Below, piece after piece: positions 49,924-50,629 of a DNA stretch of 50,629 bases. The position numbers were made by a program, and so were the translations under genes. The notes below the pieces were generated by a model. That model was given only the letters and a program-made list of their open reading frames with translations. It was not told where the DNA came from and ran no database searches. The DNA is from an uncultured beta proteobacterium (GTDB lineage: Bacteria; Pseudomonadota; Gammaproteobacteria; Burkholderiales; SG8-41). The stretch is from NCBI GenBank assembly GCA_903889565.1, contig CAISYC010000039.1:1-50629 (forward strand), read 5' to 3'. How positions within the stretch are numbered: position 1 is the first letter of the stretch; each line of letters begins with the position of its first letter.

Positions 49924-50629
49924 TTAGAACGTCTTTTGGATATAGACGGTACCGGTGCTCTTGCCGATGTTGTTCGGGTACGGGCCCGAAGTAACGTTCA
50001 GGCCGCCAACAGCGTCGCCGGTGCCGCCGTAGCCGGCATTGTTGTAGTTGTAGAGCTTGGTCCAGTAGGCACCAACGGTGAAGTCCTTCGGCAGCGCGTA
50101 GCTGGCGCCGAGCTTGACGTCTTTGTAGCTTAACAGCGCGTCGTTGCTGATCGGTACACCGCCGGCGGTCGGGTTCTGGGCAATGCTGGTGCCCTTGTAC
50201 TTCTGCCAGCCCCAGTGCGCGATCAGCGTGAAGCCGGTGTCTTCGATCGGATAGTTCGCCGACAGGTCGAGGTACGAGGTGCCGCGGCTGCTGGCGGTGC
50301 CGAAGGTGTTGTTCAGGACGCTGTAGGAATACTTGGCCGAGAGGAACTTCCAGGTCGGCGAAACGTAGATTTCCCAGGTATTCGCGTTGGGCGTGCCGGC
50401 CGCTGCGACGTTGACCGTGTTGATGCTGCCCGGGTAGTAATAGAACAGGGTGCCGGTGTCGAGCACGACGTCGCTCGGCAGGTTCCATTTGTAGCCGCCG
50501 TAGACGTCCCACTCAAGGCTGCCGCCTTCGCCGTAGGTGCCTTGAACGCGCGCCGGGGTGGACGCGTTTTCCTTCAGCCAGCTGATGTTCGACAGCCAGG
50601 TGCCGGCGTAGAAGCCGCTCTCATGGCTG
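49924..50629 (-). CDS. TorF-family putative porin, C-terminal part (cut by window edge)
   Basis: The frame is open from the right edge for 235 codons to TAA 49924-49926. Visible segments are SHESGFYAGTWLSNISWL near the edge, LEWDVYGGYKW, LGASYALPKDFTVGAYW and a final aromatic residue (YIQKTF), typical of outer-membrane beta-barrels whose last strand ends in Phe. I recognise the TorF/TIGR02001 porin type from this pattern. Start and signal peptide are outside the window. It is in its own transcript, ended by the terminator at 49866-49898. The substrate is unknown. Confidence 0.78.
   Translation of the reverse strand, partial: SHESGFYAGTWLSNISWLKENASTPARVQGTYGEGGSLEWDVYGGYKWNLPSDVVLDTGTLFYYYPGSINTVNVAAAGTPNANTWEIYVSPTWKFLSAKYSYSVLNNTFGTASSRGTSYLDLSANYPIEDTGFTLIAHWGWQKYKGTSIAQNPTAGGVPISNDALLSYKDVKLGASYALPKDFTVGAYWTKLYNYNNAGYGGTGDAVGGLNVTSGPYPNNIGKSTGTVYIQKTF

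Noticed and set aside
49724-50512. 262-codon ORF overlapping the porin in another frame
   Set aside because: Runs through the terminator and KdpE-side intergenic region; Arg/Gln-rich shadow of the porin.
1-50629. tRNA, rRNA or CRISPR features
   Set aside because: No cloverleaf, rRNA-like or regularly spaced repeat array was seen by eye; a tRNAscan or CRISPR search was not possible.

Overview
The window reads as chromosomal DNA of a GC-rich Gram-negative bacterium, most likely a betaproteobacterium. The lineage call is inferred from gene content: a Bug/TctC-type binding protein, an RND pump with NodT-like lipoprotein, a TorF-type porin, Kdp, PPK1/PPX, and CpxC-rhodanese/DedA and PlcP-like proteins. 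No rRNA, tRNA or CRISPR array was seen. The first ~430 bases are visibly more AT-rich and hold the end of an insertion sequence that appears to have cut a small membrane-protein gene.

Region 1 (443-14199) is a membrane-lipid and phosphorus block: phosphatidylserine decarboxylase, a class III aminotransferase, an Mpo1-like membrane protein, three GT4 glycosyltransferases, an OlsB-type N-acyltransferase, exopolyphosphatase and polyphosphate kinase, a PlcP/LpxH-type metallophosphoesterase and diacylglycerol kinase. Six promoter regions here carry 7-4-7 repeats that fit the PhoB box (best: CTGTCAT-AGCC-TTGTCAC before dgkA). My reading is a phosphate-starvation lipid-remodelling locus: phospholipids are hydrolysed to diacylglycerol, which is glycosylated or recycled, while ornithine lipids and polyphosphate are handled by neighbours.

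Region 2 (14387-23874) is a tight catabolic operon: D-2-hydroxyacid dehydrogenase, ADP-forming acyl-CoA synthetase, enoyl-CoA hydratase, acyl-CoA dehydrogenase, SCP2-thiolase-like protein with its DUF35 partner, and a secreted LVIVD-repeat protein, closed by a clear terminator and followed by a Bug-family binding protein. The substrate is not known. Region 3 (23968-27136) is an HxlR regulator divergent from a molybdenum hydroxylase of isoquinoline-oxidoreductase type. Region 4 (27407-33313) is a complete RND tripartite efflux operon.

Region 5 (33386-37853) holds YceI, a DedA-rhodanese fusion, DoxX, a nitroreductase and a PQQ-type sugar dehydrogenase. The DedA-rhodanese gene has an in-frame TGA exactly where relatives have a cysteine in the rhodanese loop, followed at the right distance by a SECIS-like hairpin, so it is a candidate selenoprotein (or a recent nonsense mutation). 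Region 6 (37917-40550) has an FNR/ANR-type box, a small unknown protein, a macro-domain protein and an APH-like/P-loop kinase fusion.

Region 7 (40526-49699, minus strand) is a kdp operon: a 30-aa membrane ORF, kdpF, A, B, C, two unknown genes, kdpD, kdpE. GCGTAAAG repeats lie at its promoter and again between kdpC and the unknown genes, suggesting KdpE sites at two promoters. The window ends inside a TorF-like porin gene.
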